Part shown: one piece after another, positions 38,301-46,777 of the stretch
How positions within the stretch are numbered: position 1 is the stretch's first letter
Layout: every line of letters starts with the position of its first letter
Assembly (NCBI GenBank): GCA_003671075.1
Contig: QWPT01000016.1
Coordinates: 1-59,240 of the forward strand
Direction: 5' to 3'
From: Planctomycetota bacterium
GTDB lineage: Bacteria > Planctomycetota > Phycisphaerae > Phycisphaerales > SM1A02
DNA length: 59,240 nucleotides
Program-made: the position numbers and the translations under genes
Notes under the pieces: generated by a model
The model's input: the letters and a program-made list of their open reading frames with translations, nothing else
The model's database searches: none
Told to the model about the DNA's origin: nothing

Positions 38301-40128
38301 CGAGAGCATCACGGGTGAGCTTGCGAGCAAGCTCGATGTTGTTCGCCTGCACCTCGACGGCAACGGCTATACGCCAGATGCGCACATCGTTAGCGCCGAA
38401 CTTCTTCTTCGCCTCTTCGAGAAGCTTGCGCGCTCCGTCGAAGTCTTTCGCGTCTGCCAACTTCTGGATCGCCTCTGCGGAATCGATGAAGGCGTTCGCT
38501 GCGCCTGCGATCGTGGGATCGTTGGCCTGCGCTCCATTCGCGATCTCGAGGAGTTCCTTCGCCTCGGTGTCTTCGGGGAATGCATCGACCACACCGCGAA
38601 GCGTGCTGATCGCATCATTGGTGCGAGCGGCCGTGAGCTCGAGCCGAGCGCGCAACTTCAAAAGCGCGATGTTTCCCGGCGAAAGAACGAGTCCTCCGTT
38701 GACGAGTTCGAGCGCGCGACCGACTTCTTGCACACGCATGCTGGCGAGCGCGCTCAGGATGTAGAGCTCCAGATCGATCTGGCTGCCCTTCTTAAAGATC
38801 TCGTTGAACTTGATGATCGCGCCCATCGAGTCGCCCTTGAGCAACGCAATCTTGCCGTCGGCGCGCAGGAGCGCGGATGTATCGGGCGAGCCTTCGATCA
38901 GCTTGGCGACGGCGTCGCGCAGGACGATCGCCTCTTTCAAGCCTGCCTCTTTTTGGTCGGCACTGGAACGCTCCGCCTCGTCGAACGCTAGGTCGAACAG
39001 CGCGATCGCAGAGATCGTGCGGTTTGATTCGTAGAGCGCGGAAAGCAGGCCCGTGGTTGGACGCGTGGCATCAACGACGGCTTGCAACTCGCGACGAGCG
39101 CTCTTGATGTCGCTTGAGCGCAGCGTGATTCCGTAGGAACGGCGATGGAGCAGCGCGGTGGGATTTTTTCCAACATAGTCGCCAAGCACCGACTGAGCTT
39201 CCTCGAGGCCAGTGACTCCGCCACGCAGAAGAACTTGGGCAACTTCGATAATCGCAAGCGAGTCGTCCGACGAGCTCGCGACCTTTGCCAACGCTTCGGC
39301 GGCGGCAGTGACGCCCGGGTCCTTTGGCTTGCCGTTGGCAAGCGAGAGCGCCAATTCGAATTTCGCGATCGATGCACGAAGACCGTTCGGTGACTCCACA
39401 TCGAGGCGCGCCATCACGCTGTCAAGCGCCACTTGGGTGGACTCCAGACGATCGGAGCGGCCCGCGCCTCCAGCAATGGCGCGCTCGCGCACCGCAAGGC
39501 GTGCAAGCGAACCTAAGCCAAGATCACGCTCGGCTGGTGTCAGCTCCTTCGACTTGAGAGCGGCGTCAAGGTCTGCAACCACAACCGCGCGCTCCGTATC
39601 GCTCAGCGAGTCAGCGCGGCGAAAGCCCGCATAACCGCGGTAAAGTCGTGCCAACGCCGCTGCGGCGCCATCCTCAGAAACGGTGCGCTGCATGTCGTCG
39701 CAACGATCGGAAAATTGCTTCCAAGTGGAGATGTTGTCGAACGCTTCCGCCTGATTGCGAAACGCCTCGAGGAATGTTCGCCAACGCGCATTGTCGTCGC
39801 GCGCAGCGCGTGCCTCGCTCGCGAGCACGCTGAGCAGCTTGAAGTAATCCTCGCGCGCCTGATTCTCCGTTTCTGGAGTGATGCGGAGGATGGCCTCTCT
39901 GAACTTCGCCAAGTAATCGAGGTTGGTTGCCTTCTTGGCCACGGCGCGACCGTACGCATCGGCTGCCTTGCGGTACTGGCCCGCGGCGACCAACTCGTCA
40001 CCCGCTCGGATGTGCCGCTCCGAGTCGTAGCGATAGCGAAGCACAAGCGTCACCGCCCCGCCCAATACGAGCAGGATGAGGAGCGAGCCGACGACGAATA
40101 CGAGTTTCTTGTTGAGCTTCTGTGCCAT
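35398..40128 (-). CDS. Giant membrane-anchored TPR protein of the exosortase/exopolysaccharide locus
   Basis: A 1576-residue protein: a short basic N-terminus, one membrane helix (LVFVVGSLLILLVLGGAVTLVL, about 9-31), then almost only tetratricopeptide-like helical repeats, for example GDELVAAGQYRKAADAYGRAV, GNIDGALRNYEEAYKRRPADMTT, HFTLGDLLAKRGRLAEAALCYTRADKLQP and CPDAVVAYEKALKLTPGNDAVLNNYAYL. TPR proteins (such as PrsT) accompany exosortase-linked polysaccharide loci and are thought to scaffold the export machine; this one is unusually long. It lies 38 bp after EpsI and 50 bp before the chain-length protein in one operon. The repeats should face the periplasm. Confidence 0.85.
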   Translation of the reverse strand: MAQKLNKKLVFVVGSLLILLVLGGAVTLVLRYRYDSERHIRAGDELVAAGQYRKAADAYGRAVAKKATNLDYLAKFREAILRITPETENQAREDYFKLLSVLASEARAARDDNARWRTFLEAFRNQAEAFDNISTWKQFSDRCDDMQRTVSEDGAAAALARLYRGYAGFRRADSLSDTERAVVVADLDAALKSKELTPAERDLGLGSLARLAVRERAIAGGAGRSDRLESTQVALDSVMARLDVESPNGLRASIAKFELALSLANGKPKDPGVTAAAEALAKVASSSDDSLAIIEVAQVLLRGGVTGLEEAQSVLGDYVGKNPTALLHRRSYGITLRSSDIKSARRELQAVVDATRPTTGLLSALYESNRTISAIALFDLAFDEAERSSADQKEAGLKEAIVLRDAVAKLIEGSPDTSALLRADGKIALLKGDSMGAIIKFNEIFKKGSQIDLELYILSALASMRVQEVGRALELVNGGLVLSPGNIALLKLRARLELTAARTNDAISTLRGVVDAFPEDTEAKELLEIANGAQANDPTIAGAANAFIDSAEAIQKLADAKDFDGARKLLEEAKKKFGANDVRIWRIAVAVEVQANNIELARKLTRDALAVFPTDTALVRFNAVLSSEDIVDRVIALSEGAVEDPKERAVMTYLRLLQTGQTMHDQADRDRRLGLASAEASEANAARLTAAAKEWRVKAEQADRAHPAFLEVDFNSALEKKDYAAAEMLAKLAEQSGRDRTQAPIFRARALLTQEKYAEAAQVLERSIESGVDASTIYRTLGAALEQMGNIDGALRNYEEAYKRRPADMTTVRLLVGVLVRSGSPARGLEVLRQARSLAGFDDDVGNTWLVLEQQVGDRRTAQRLRENRYRVAPIDSANAIVLASMLAISAPEREDVTNEVGKVVYSDNQWNLLEPSVRVTETDRVRDEWRKRAETIYLDILAREPENLDAAAAYASMLRTVGRMTESEQVLVTVVGKGGTALGWRGLVVLGQLQIFLDAEDRARASFAEAIKREDPKTRDASRSIVDMLMGIERYKLALVYLEPLVTPDSNSAMHMRLAECYLRLARPDDSRRTFDASVGTGPRDLGTELLDGAIYVAQGDALRLKVDTVGARAAYEQAIAPYQRAKLLAPSIPQAFIQDSMVKRKLFELTGDRTRGEEALAAADRATALGATFFPACGTRAEVLVALGDINGAVTELDRYLRLVPTSVDARRRLVDLLFSSNSYDRAEEALRAAISYAPGEAGWHFTLGDLLAKRGRLAEAALCYTRADKLQPDAQTFFRSLDARIRARDFRGAIEVCRSRGDLVRDNPVARAYLGAALVALGEKGDGLTSLRESFAVVKKDYDAGVVEPMQQWYAAVRLIFAPALLDDAEKLLMEVSAGDPTPVGWDYLSFLALGNDSAGPARVIRYLEPLADRDYSKIPGFGAILYDRLGTSYYLTGRCPDAVVAYEKALKLTPGNDAVLNNYAYLCVDCLKDSKKALPSARLAVQLKPTRGEYLDTLAFVLIAEKQFQEGLDYADRAGKFADSASVQLHRAMALHGLNRDSAAREALTAASAMNPDPPTKASIAELLSTLK

Positions 40129-40166
40129 TGTTCGTTGCTTTCAGCCGGCAATCCGGCCTCGGTGCG

Positions 40167-41012
40167 CTATTGCGCGGCCGCCTCCTTGGAGCGCTTCTCC
40201 CAGGTCGGCCAATCAGGCAGGCATTTCATAACTTGCGGAACTAGTCCGCTCAGCAGTTCCGTTGCGTCTTGCTTAAACGGCTCGAGCAGCGAGTCGTCGG
40301 CGTTCTTCACGAACCCCGACTTCGTCAGCTGGATCTTGCAGTAATAGGCGTAGCGGTCGGTCAGGTTGAAGGCGAGCCTGCGAACGTCGTAACTCGTTCG
40401 AGCGGTCTCGCCATTGGCGATGAAGAAGTATCCACCGACTTGTCGAACGGTGGGATTCTTCGGATCCTGGAACTCGACGGTGGTCACAGCGATGTCGCCC
40501 TTGGGCAGCGTGACCTGTTCGACTTCAGCAGTGACGGGATCGGTGATCGAGGTCGACATGTACCCCGGACTCGCCGCGTCCGCGAGCGTTCGCCATCCGC
40601 GACGATCGAGATCAATGATCACGCCTTCGGAGTTGCGCGTGAGCGAAAGTCCGCCGACCGCCCAGCAACGCTCAGGGATGTGCGGCACCGCGTCGATCGT
40701 TCCCGTGTAGTAGGCGACATGGACATGCACGACGCCCTTCGAAGGATTGCCGTCGACGGCGTACACGCGATCGAGATAGCGGCGCGTGCCGAGTTCCTCG
40801 ATGAGCGCGTCACTGAACACCGCATCCAAACCAACGCGCTCCCAGCGCCCGATCTTGTTCGGAATCGAATCGAGCGGGCGCCGCAGGTCCACCGGCTCCT
40901 TCAGCAGATGAATGTTCAACTGCGTCACCAAAAACCGGAAACCGACTGCTCCGACGATGAGAATCGCGAGCGCGGCAAAGTAGGCCTTGATCGAAGAGCG
41001 TTCAAGAAGCAC
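40167..41012 (-). CDS. epsI: Exosortase-associated EpsI-family protein (DUF3485)
   Basis: About 281 residues. The protein begins with one membrane helix (AYFAALAILIVGAVGFRFLV) followed by an EpsI domain: IPNKIGRWERVG, HVHVAYYTGTIDAVPHIPERC, WAVGGLSL and the C-terminal RYAYYCKIQ. EpsI proteins are fused to or encoded next to exosortases and are needed for polysaccharide or sorting function; the biochemistry is unknown. I choose the GTG at 41012 because AGGAG lies 6 nt upstream; this gives an 11-bp overlap with the exosortase gene. An ATG at 41051 is the alternative. Confidence 0.88.
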   Translation of the reverse strand: MLLERSSIKAYFAALAILIVGAVGFRFLVTQLNIHLLKEPVDLRRPLDSIPNKIGRWERVGLDAVFSDALIEELGTRRYLDRVYAVDGNPSKGVVHVHVAYYTGTIDAVPHIPERCWAVGGLSLTRNSEGVIIDLDRRGWRTLADAASPGYMSTSITDPVTAEVEQVTLPKGDIAVTTVEFQDPKNPTVRQVGGYFFIANGETARTSYDVRRLAFNLTDRYAYYCKIQLTKSGFVKNADDSLLEPFKQDATELLSGLVPQVMKCLPDWPTWEKRSKEAAAQ

Positions 41013-41994
41013 TGGATGCTCCTGAATTCTCTGCTGGTTTGCGGGTGGCATCCTCGACGAACAGATTCCTGAGGAACCACATGATGCCGAGATAAAGCAA
41101 CAGCGCAGGCACCAGCCACACGAGCCCGACGAAGCTGTGGAAATCGCCCGCCGCGAAGTTCGCGTTCCAGAGCGAGAGCAGACCAAGCGAGTACACGCGC
41201 AGCACATTCACGCCGATGGCAACAGGAATGCCCGCCGCGACTAGGGCCACCCGCTGCCAAGTTTTCGGCAAGCCCGTGTAGGCGATCGCTACGCCGAGCG
41301 CGAGAAACGCAACCAACATCCGCATTCCCGAGCAGGCTTCGGCGACATTGAGCTGCGTCGCTACGCCATTGACGAAGACCGTGAGCACATTGCCGCTCCG
41401 CTCGACATCGACACCAGTAATCGACAGCAGCGCATGCGCGCCAACGGCCGACCAGTCCTGCATTCTTTCAGTCACCAACTGCAGCAGACGCTCGCTCACC
41501 GACTGCCCGAAGGCGATCCAGTAGATGATCGGAAACAGCAGGATCTTGGTTATGCGGGTGCCGAGAACTAGAAGCGCCAAGCCGATCAGCGTGAGACCCA
41601 CCGAGAGGCCGCGGGCGTTGTGGTGCAGGACGAACCATGCGGGGCCGAAGGTCGTCGCGACATACGCGCCGACTCCCAGCAGCACGAGTGGAATGCCCAG
41701 CCAACACGCTTTGGCCGGTGCCAACAGCAGGTCCTGCCGCCGGATCGCGATGAAGTATCCCGAGATCGCCGGCACGAACAGGGTGTGACCCCAGTCGGCG
41801 GGTTCATCGAGCGCCCATTTCAATTGAGTGGAGAAGAAGACCCAAAACACGGCCACGAACGCCGCCAACAGCAACAACCCCGCGCCCAGCAATTGGGGCG
41901 ACGCCAACGCCACCACTGACGGCCGCGCACGCGCAGCGTCTGACGGCATCTTGGGCTCAAGACCCTGAGGCTGTTCCTTATTGATGGCGCTCAT
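41002..41994 (-). CDS. xrt: Exosortase
   Basis: A 330-residue membrane transpeptidase-like enzyme of the exosortase/archaeosortase family with about eight membrane helices. The catalytic triad residues are visible: C221 in VAEACSGMRML, R266 in IGVNVLRV and H286 in GDFHSFVGL. Exosortases process C-terminal PEP-CTERM-like sorting tails, or work in exopolysaccharide assembly as here, next to EpsI, Wza- and Wzc-like genes. No protein with an obvious PEP-CTERM tail is encoded in this window. The gene heads an overlapping exosortase-epsI pair. Confidence 0.92.
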   Translation of the reverse strand: MSAINKEQPQGLEPKMPSDAARARPSVVALASPQLLGAGLLLLAAFVAVFWVFFSTQLKWALDEPADWGHTLFVPAISGYFIAIRRQDLLLAPAKACWLGIPLVLLGVGAYVATTFGPAWFVLHHNARGLSVGLTLIGLALLVLGTRITKILLFPIIYWIAFGQSVSERLLQLVTERMQDWSAVGAHALLSITGVDVERSGNVLTVFVNGVATQLNVAEACSGMRMLVAFLALGVAIAYTGLPKTWQRVALVAAGIPVAIGVNVLRVYSLGLLSLWNANFAAGDFHSFVGLVWLVPALLLYLGIMWFLRNLFVEDATRKPAENSGASSAS

Positions 41995-42248
41995 GCATCA
42001 CAGTCCGAATGATCCACCCGCCGACGCCAGCCAACGCCAGCCAACGCCGATCGACGCCCCCTACGCCCGCGCCATCCAATCACCCGAGTGCGCTTCAAGC
42101 CACCCTTGGGGGTGGGCGCTACGAAGCGCGCCGCGCGATGGTTCGCCATTTCTGAAATTCTGGCGTTCATGCGCTCTGTCCTCTTTTTTTGGGCGCAACG
42201 CAAACCCGATCGACCCGTCTGGCCAACAGCAACCGCTCCCCGTGGATG
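41995..42248. other. Gap between polysaccharide export and exosortase genes
   Basis: About 250 bp without a convincing gene. It holds two copies of a 10-bp GCCAGCCAAC repeat (about 42026-42048) and a small CCACCC/GGGTGG hairpin without a T-run near 42102-42117. No clear promoter for the exosortase gene is seen. Confidence 0.45.
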
Positions 42249-43880
42249 TCAGTTGAAAGTACCTGGCGGTGGGCCGAACACATCGTTGCCGAAGTTACGG
42301 TCGAGCAGGAAGCCGAAGCCGTAGGTCATGCGGAAGCCGTTGCGGATAACTGCCAGCGGCGTCGCAAAGAAATTGGTGCCGATGATCACATGATCGTTGG
42401 CCTGCATGTAGACATCTGGCTCGGAACGATTTCGAATCGCAGCCAAGTCAATGCGCATCGTGGCCTCACGGTCATTGCCCAACATGCGCACGAGGTCGAC
42501 ACGATTGGGGATGGCCGTCGGCGACAGACCGCCCGCCGCAGACACAAACCGGCTCAGCGTGAGGCGACCGTTGGTGTTCTGCAGCTCATACACGCCGATG
42601 CGATTGATCTCGCCATCGATGTAGAGGAAGCCTGTTTCAGGCGGCTCGACATAGATGATGTCGCCAGGACGGATCACCACATTCAGGTTCGGATCGCCTT
42701 CGACGAAGCGCTGGTAGTCGACTTCGATGATGCGAGTCGCATACATCGATGGCGCTGCGGCAGCAGTCGCACGGGTCGCCCGGTCGCTCGGGGTGCGATT
42801 CGGTGAGCCGCGCTTCCAACGACCAAGGGTCTCATCGAAGTAGAAGCCGCTGGTCGGCGTTGGCTTGGCAGCGTCGCCAGCCTTCGGCTCCGCGAGGTCA
42901 TCGACATCGACGGTCGGCTTGGCGTCGTCCTGAACCACGCGATGAACTTCGCCCACCATGCCCGGAGCCGCCTTTACTGGCGCGATCATTTCCGGAGCAT
43001 CCTTCGGGGCTTCGGCTGGAGTGGTGGCGGCTGGAGTGATGGTGGCTGGAGTGGTGGCGGCTGGTTTCGCAGCCGCGCCCGATCCGAGCTGGTTGATCAA
43101 ATCGTCGATGTTTCCAGCATCAGGCTTCGGCTCGGTTCCGATCGGCACCCGCGGCTCACGATCAGCCTGCGGCTGGGGATAGATTGGCTTCAGTGTGTCG
43201 TCGAGCGGCGCAGCGCGAATGATCTTGACCCGCTGCGTTGTCGGAAGCGTTCCTCCGGCAAGCGCGATCGCCTCGGACAGGCGGAAATCAGGGCGCTCAA
43301 GCGTAAACACGCCCGTCTCGCCAACCGAGCCCGAAATGGAGAACTGGAAACTCTGGCCCTTAAGCAGCGTAACCTGCACGACCGGATTGGCGATCAGCCG
43401 TCCAACCTTGGCTTCGATCTCGCGTTGAAACTCCTCGATGGTCAGACCTGCGGCCACGACATCGCCGACTTCTTTGAGTCGGATGTTGCCGGTCTGGTCA
43501 ATCAGGAGTTGCTCGCTTTCCTGCTGGCCGGGCGTCACGAGTTCAAACACATCGACGCGCACGACGTCGCCTGGCGCGAGTCGGTACTTCAATTCGCCGG
43601 GCACAAGATCCTCGGGCGAAGGCGGGACTACCGCCGTGCCCGCAGCACCTTGACGCTCAATCACATCGAGGCGCGAGAGAATCGGCATCGTTGTGGGCGT
43701 GGTTTCGAAGTAGCCGGTGCGACTTGGATCCATCCATGAATCGACTTCGCAGCCGAGCAAGGAGGAAATGAGCGCCGACGCAACGACAGCTCTCCCAATC
43801 GACGAGACAAAACGCCTCGATGAAAGTGAGTCGCAAGCGATGACACGAGTGAGTTGGCAGACTTCTTGGGTCGGGTGCAC
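42249..43880 (-). CDS. Polysaccharide export outer-membrane lipoprotein (Wza-like, SLBB)
   Basis: About 543 residues from a GTG at 43880 that has GGAG 8 nt upstream. A long n-region leads to a lipobox at C44 (SALISSLLGC). The polysaccharide export domain follows (YRLAPGDVVRVDVFE, LIDQTGNIRLKEVGDV), then an SLBB beta-grasp domain (SGSVGETGVFTLERPDFRLSE). A Pro/Ala/Thr-rich insertion of about 150 residues separates this from a second SLBB (GFLYIDGEINRIGVYELQ). It should form the outer-membrane polysaccharide channel that partners the Wzc-like protein. The frame is open to 44048 but the upstream part overlaps pyrB and is Arg/Cys-rich. Confidence 0.88.
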   Translation of the reverse strand: MHPTQEVCQLTRVIACDSLSSRRFVSSIGRAVVASALISSLLGCEVDSWMDPSRTGYFETTPTTMPILSRLDVIERQGAAGTAVVPPSPEDLVPGELKYRLAPGDVVRVDVFELVTPGQQESEQLLIDQTGNIRLKEVGDVVAAGLTIEEFQREIEAKVGRLIANPVVQVTLLKGQSFQFSISGSVGETGVFTLERPDFRLSEAIALAGGTLPTTQRVKIIRAAPLDDTLKPIYPQPQADREPRVPIGTEPKPDAGNIDDLINQLGSGAAAKPAATTPATITPAATTPAEAPKDAPEMIAPVKAAPGMVGEVHRVVQDDAKPTVDVDDLAEPKAGDAAKPTPTSGFYFDETLGRWKRGSPNRTPSDRATRATAAAAPSMYATRIIEVDYQRFVEGDPNLNVVIRPGDIIYVEPPETGFLYIDGEINRIGVYELQNTNGRLTLSRFVSAAGGLSPTAIPNRVDLVRMLGNDREATMRIDLAAIRNRSEPDVYMQANDHVIIGTNFFATPLAVIRNGFRMTYGFGFLLDRNFGNDVFGPPPGTFN

Positions 43881-43998
43881 GATCAGGACTCCGGACTTTG
43901 CCGATGAAACGCACCAAGCCATCCACCTGGAGGGACTTAGAGCGCGTGCGTTCCTTATCGGCTCGCATGCAGTCCGAATTTGAGGAATACCCAAGGAC

Positions 43999-44961
43999 TT
44001 ATTGGTTGAGCGCGCGCAACAGCACCGCCATGCGTGCCGCGACGCCACAGGAAACCTGGGCCATGATCAGGCTGTCGTTGGAATCTTCGGCCACTTCGCC
44101 GTCGATTTCGACCCCGCGGTTGACCGGACCGGGATGCAAAATGGGCGCGCCCGTGCGCATCCGCTTGCGTCGAGCCTCGGTGAGGCCGTAAGTGGCGCGG
44201 TAGTCAGGGGCCACCCCGCTTCCCGCCGCACGCTCAAGCTGAACGCGCAGCATCATGATCGCGTCCATTTCGCCGATGATCGCGTCAAGATCATGCGCGA
44301 TGGTGATCGAGCCAGCGCCGCGAGCAAGGTGTTCGAAGCCCATCGGCAGCAAGGACGGCGGTCCAACGGCGACTACATGAGCGCCGAGCGCGACCAACGC
44401 ATGAGTCGAGGAGCGGGCGACGCGGCTATTGGCGATGTCACCCACGATGGCGACCCGCTTGCCCGCGAGATCGCCCAAGCGCAGGCGCAAAGCGAGCATG
44501 TCGAGAATTGCCTGGGTCGGATGTTCGTGACGCCCATCACCAGCGTTGATGACCGGGCAGGCGACATGTTTGGCCACCAGGGCCGCGCCGCCAGCGATCG
44601 ATGTGCGAACGACGATGGTGTCGACGCCCATCGCCTCAATGTTGCGCGCGGAGTCGACGAGCGACTCGCCCTTGGAAGTACTCGAACCGCTCGCGCCGAG
44701 ATTCACCACCTCGGCGCCCAGGCGCTTGGCGGCGATCTCGAAGCTCACGCGAGTACGGGTGGAGTCTTCGAAAAAAAGGTTGGCAATGACGCGCCCGCGC
44801 AGCCGCTCTTCTAGCGGCGCATCACCTACAGCCGCGGGCAGCAGCCGTTCGGCGCGGTCGATGATCGCGCGAAGATCGGAAAGAACAAGCCCCTCGATCG
44901 CGAGGAAATCGCGCGAGGAGCTCGAGAGGTCACAGCCGTGGGTTCGCTGAATAAGCCGCAC
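43999..44961 (-). CDS. pyrB: Aspartate carbamoyltransferase catalytic chain
   Basis: A 320-residue enzyme that joins carbamoyl phosphate and aspartate in pyrimidine synthesis. The carbamoyl-phosphate site is FFEDSTRTRVSFE with the lysine loop SSTSKGES; HPTQAILDML and HPGPVNRGVEI complete the active site. Length is normal. The GTG start at 44961 lies inside a 14-bp inverted repeat, and TATGCT ends exactly 6 nt upstream, so the transcript may be leaderless. carA, another step of the pathway, is 32 kb away; no pyrI or pyrC is adjacent. It lies 118 bp before the polysaccharide export gene on the same strand. Confidence 0.95.
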   Translation of the reverse strand: MRLIQRTHGCDLSSSSRDFLAIEGLVLSDLRAIIDRAERLLPAAVGDAPLEERLRGRVIANLFFEDSTRTRVSFEIAAKRLGAEVVNLGASGSSTSKGESLVDSARNIEAMGVDTIVVRTSIAGGAALVAKHVACPVINAGDGRHEHPTQAILDMLALRLRLGDLAGKRVAIVGDIANSRVARSSTHALVALGAHVVAVGPPSLLPMGFEHLARGAGSITIAHDLDAIIGEMDAIMMLRVQLERAAGSGVAPDYRATYGLTEARRKRMRTGAPILHPGPVNRGVEIDGEVAEDSNDSLIMAQVSCGVAARMAVLLRALNQ

Positions 44962-44992
44962 GACCCGAGCATATCACGGCTCGGATCGTGCG
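44957..44992 (-). promoter_or_regulatory. Inverted repeat overlapping the pyrB start, with candidate -10 (TATGCT, 44973-44968)
   Basis: Arms of 14 bp (44957-44970 and 44979-44992) with one mismatch surround an 8-nt loop. The pyrB GTG is in the promoter-distal arm and TATGCT spans the loop edge, 6 nt before GTG. The repeat could be an operator or, if transcribed from further upstream, an RNA hairpin hiding the start codon. Confidence 0.5.
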
Positions 44993-45021
44993 GCATCCTG
45001 CTTGTTCAGATCATCGATGAC

Positions 45022-46551
45022 TCAGTCGGCGACGGCCGCAAAGGCGCGCTCGTCGAGGAGTTCGATCGGAAGGAAAGTCTCGGTCATCACGCCGGTCGCG
45101 AGGTCCTTGACTTCGACCTTGACCCGGTAGTTTCCAACCGCGAGGCTGCTCGTGATTGGGATGATCTCGCCGAGGAAGAACTCGCAGCGCGGCGCGTCGG
45201 CGGCGTCGACCACATCGGTCCACTCGGGAGTGCGCGACCAGGCAACCATGTTTCCCTTCGACGAATCGGCGGGCACAATCGAGACGCGGGTGGACAAGCG
45301 GGTCGTCCACTTGCCGTTCTCGAGATGGCTCTTGAAGCCGTCGAGCTCGCTGTAGACGATGACGCGACTGGTGGCGCCGGCGAGGAAGCGGCGGTGCGCC
45401 ATCGGAGCGTAGTCGCCGAAACCGACGACCTTGGTGCAGAGATCCATGTGGGGAATGGTGAGCGATGGCTCGCCAGTGAGCGCCGCGACCAGTGCCTGAC
45501 GGGTCGGCGCATCAACCTTGGTGGCACCGTCACGGAAAGAACGGCCGAGAGCCGCAAATCCCGCGTGAGCCGCGACGATGCGATCACGCTCGTCTTGAAG
45601 CAAATCAGAGCCGAAGCCCTCGGGAAGATCGATGTCGGGATTCGACACCGCAAGCGACGAGTAGATGAACCAAACCCGCATCGGATCAAGCGAGCTCGCG
45701 CCCGCGTTGGCGAAGGCGTTCGCGAGAAGCTTTGAGAGCTGCATCGGATCGGTGGGGATCTCCTGCGCGACCTGAACGCCGGTGTTTGCGCCGGTGTTTG
45801 CGCCAGGGTTCGCAGCCGTATTGGTGTTGAAATTGGTGTTGTTGGTCGACCGAGCCGTCGCGATTGCGTTGGCGTTCCCGTTGTTCGGGGTCGAGTTCCA
45901 CGGCGGGTTGCCGAAGGTCGCGGGCGCCGCGGCCATGACGGGGTTGGGCTGCCAATCCATCATCGTCGGCTTGCCGTTGGGCAGGTAGGTCTTGATCTTC
46001 GGCTCAACCGACGCCATGCGGAAGCCGTTCCAAGTCGCGGGCAGTGTGCCGGCGACGGCGTCAGCCTGAGTCGTGTCGGCGGCGAGGACATTCGCGCTCG
46101 TGCTCGCCTTCTTGGCGAACTTCTGCGATGAAGTACCAGTGTATTTTCGCTGATTGGACATCGTCGCCAGTGCCGCGCGATCGTTGTCGACGGTGGCGGC
46201 GAGATTCTGAATCACAGTGGAATCAGCCTCAGTCGTGGCACCGTCTGTCGTGGCACTGTCTGGGCCACGCACCGAAAGCTGTCCCTTGCCGAGCGCCGCA
46301 TTCTTAGCCGCGTTCTTGTCAGCAATCGTGGTGTTGCTGCCGTCGCTGCGACGCTGCGCGGTGCGCTGCTCGTTGGTCTTGGCTCCCGCGCTGCAACCGA
46401 TGGCCGTCAACGACCAGCTGCCCATCACCACCAGCGATCCGCAGGTGACGAGGGAGAACATGAAGTCGCGCGTGCACGGATGAACTGCGGGATGAACCGC
46501 GGAGTTCGAGCGGCGGGTGGGGGAAGAATCGGTTGTGGCAAGCGTGTCCAT
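45022..46551 (-). CDS. Putative lipoprotein, conserved-looking but unassigned
   Basis: A 509-residue protein from the ATG at 46551 (GGAG 6 nt upstream). A hydrophobic stretch leads to a lipobox-like SLTAIGCSAG, so it is probably a lipoprotein with an unusually long n-region. The first half is low-complexity and Asn/Thr/Ala-rich, with NPGANTGANTGV 12-bp repeats. The second half (about 260-509) looks folded: DPMRVWFIYSSLAVSNPDI, IPHMDLCTKVVGFGDY, RVIVYSELDGFKS and a C-terminal beta-rich domain (VGNYRVKVEVKDLATG). I recognise no family. It is the gene upstream of pyrB on the same strand and follows holA by 226 bp. Confidence 0.7.
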   Translation of the reverse strand: MDTLATTDSSPTRRSNSAVHPAVHPCTRDFMFSLVTCGSLVVMGSWSLTAIGCSAGAKTNEQRTAQRRSDGSNTTIADKNAAKNAALGKGQLSVRGPDSATTDGATTEADSTVIQNLAATVDNDRAALATMSNQRKYTGTSSQKFAKKASTSANVLAADTTQADAVAGTLPATWNGFRMASVEPKIKTYLPNGKPTMMDWQPNPVMAAAPATFGNPPWNSTPNNGNANAIATARSTNNTNFNTNTAANPGANTGANTGVQVAQEIPTDPMQLSKLLANAFANAGASSLDPMRVWFIYSSLAVSNPDIDLPEGFGSDLLQDERDRIVAAHAGFAALGRSFRDGATKVDAPTRQALVAALTGEPSLTIPHMDLCTKVVGFGDYAPMAHRRFLAGATSRVIVYSELDGFKSHLENGKWTTRLSTRVSIVPADSSKGNMVAWSRTPEWTDVVDAADAPRCEFFLGEIIPITSSLAVGNYRVKVEVKDLATGVMTETFLPIELLDERAFAAVAD

Positions 46552-46777
46552 GCGTGGCTCCTCGTCGTTGAAATCGGTCGTCCTGACCATCCGCGCTCCG
46601 CTCGTTCCATCCTTGGAACGATCGAATGAGCGCGATGGCGCCGTGCCGTGACAAGACACCTCAGCTGCTACGGCTTTCGAATCCGACGATTCATCGGAGC
46701 AACTGCACGAGGTTCCGCAGAATTTAGGGCACCGTAATATCGCCCGCGCTCGATCCAAAGGATCGTTGGGTGGTCGA

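Noticed and set aside
42102-42117. Terminator after the polysaccharide export gene
   Set aside because: A CCACCC/GGGTGG hairpin exists but no T-run follows on the minus strand.
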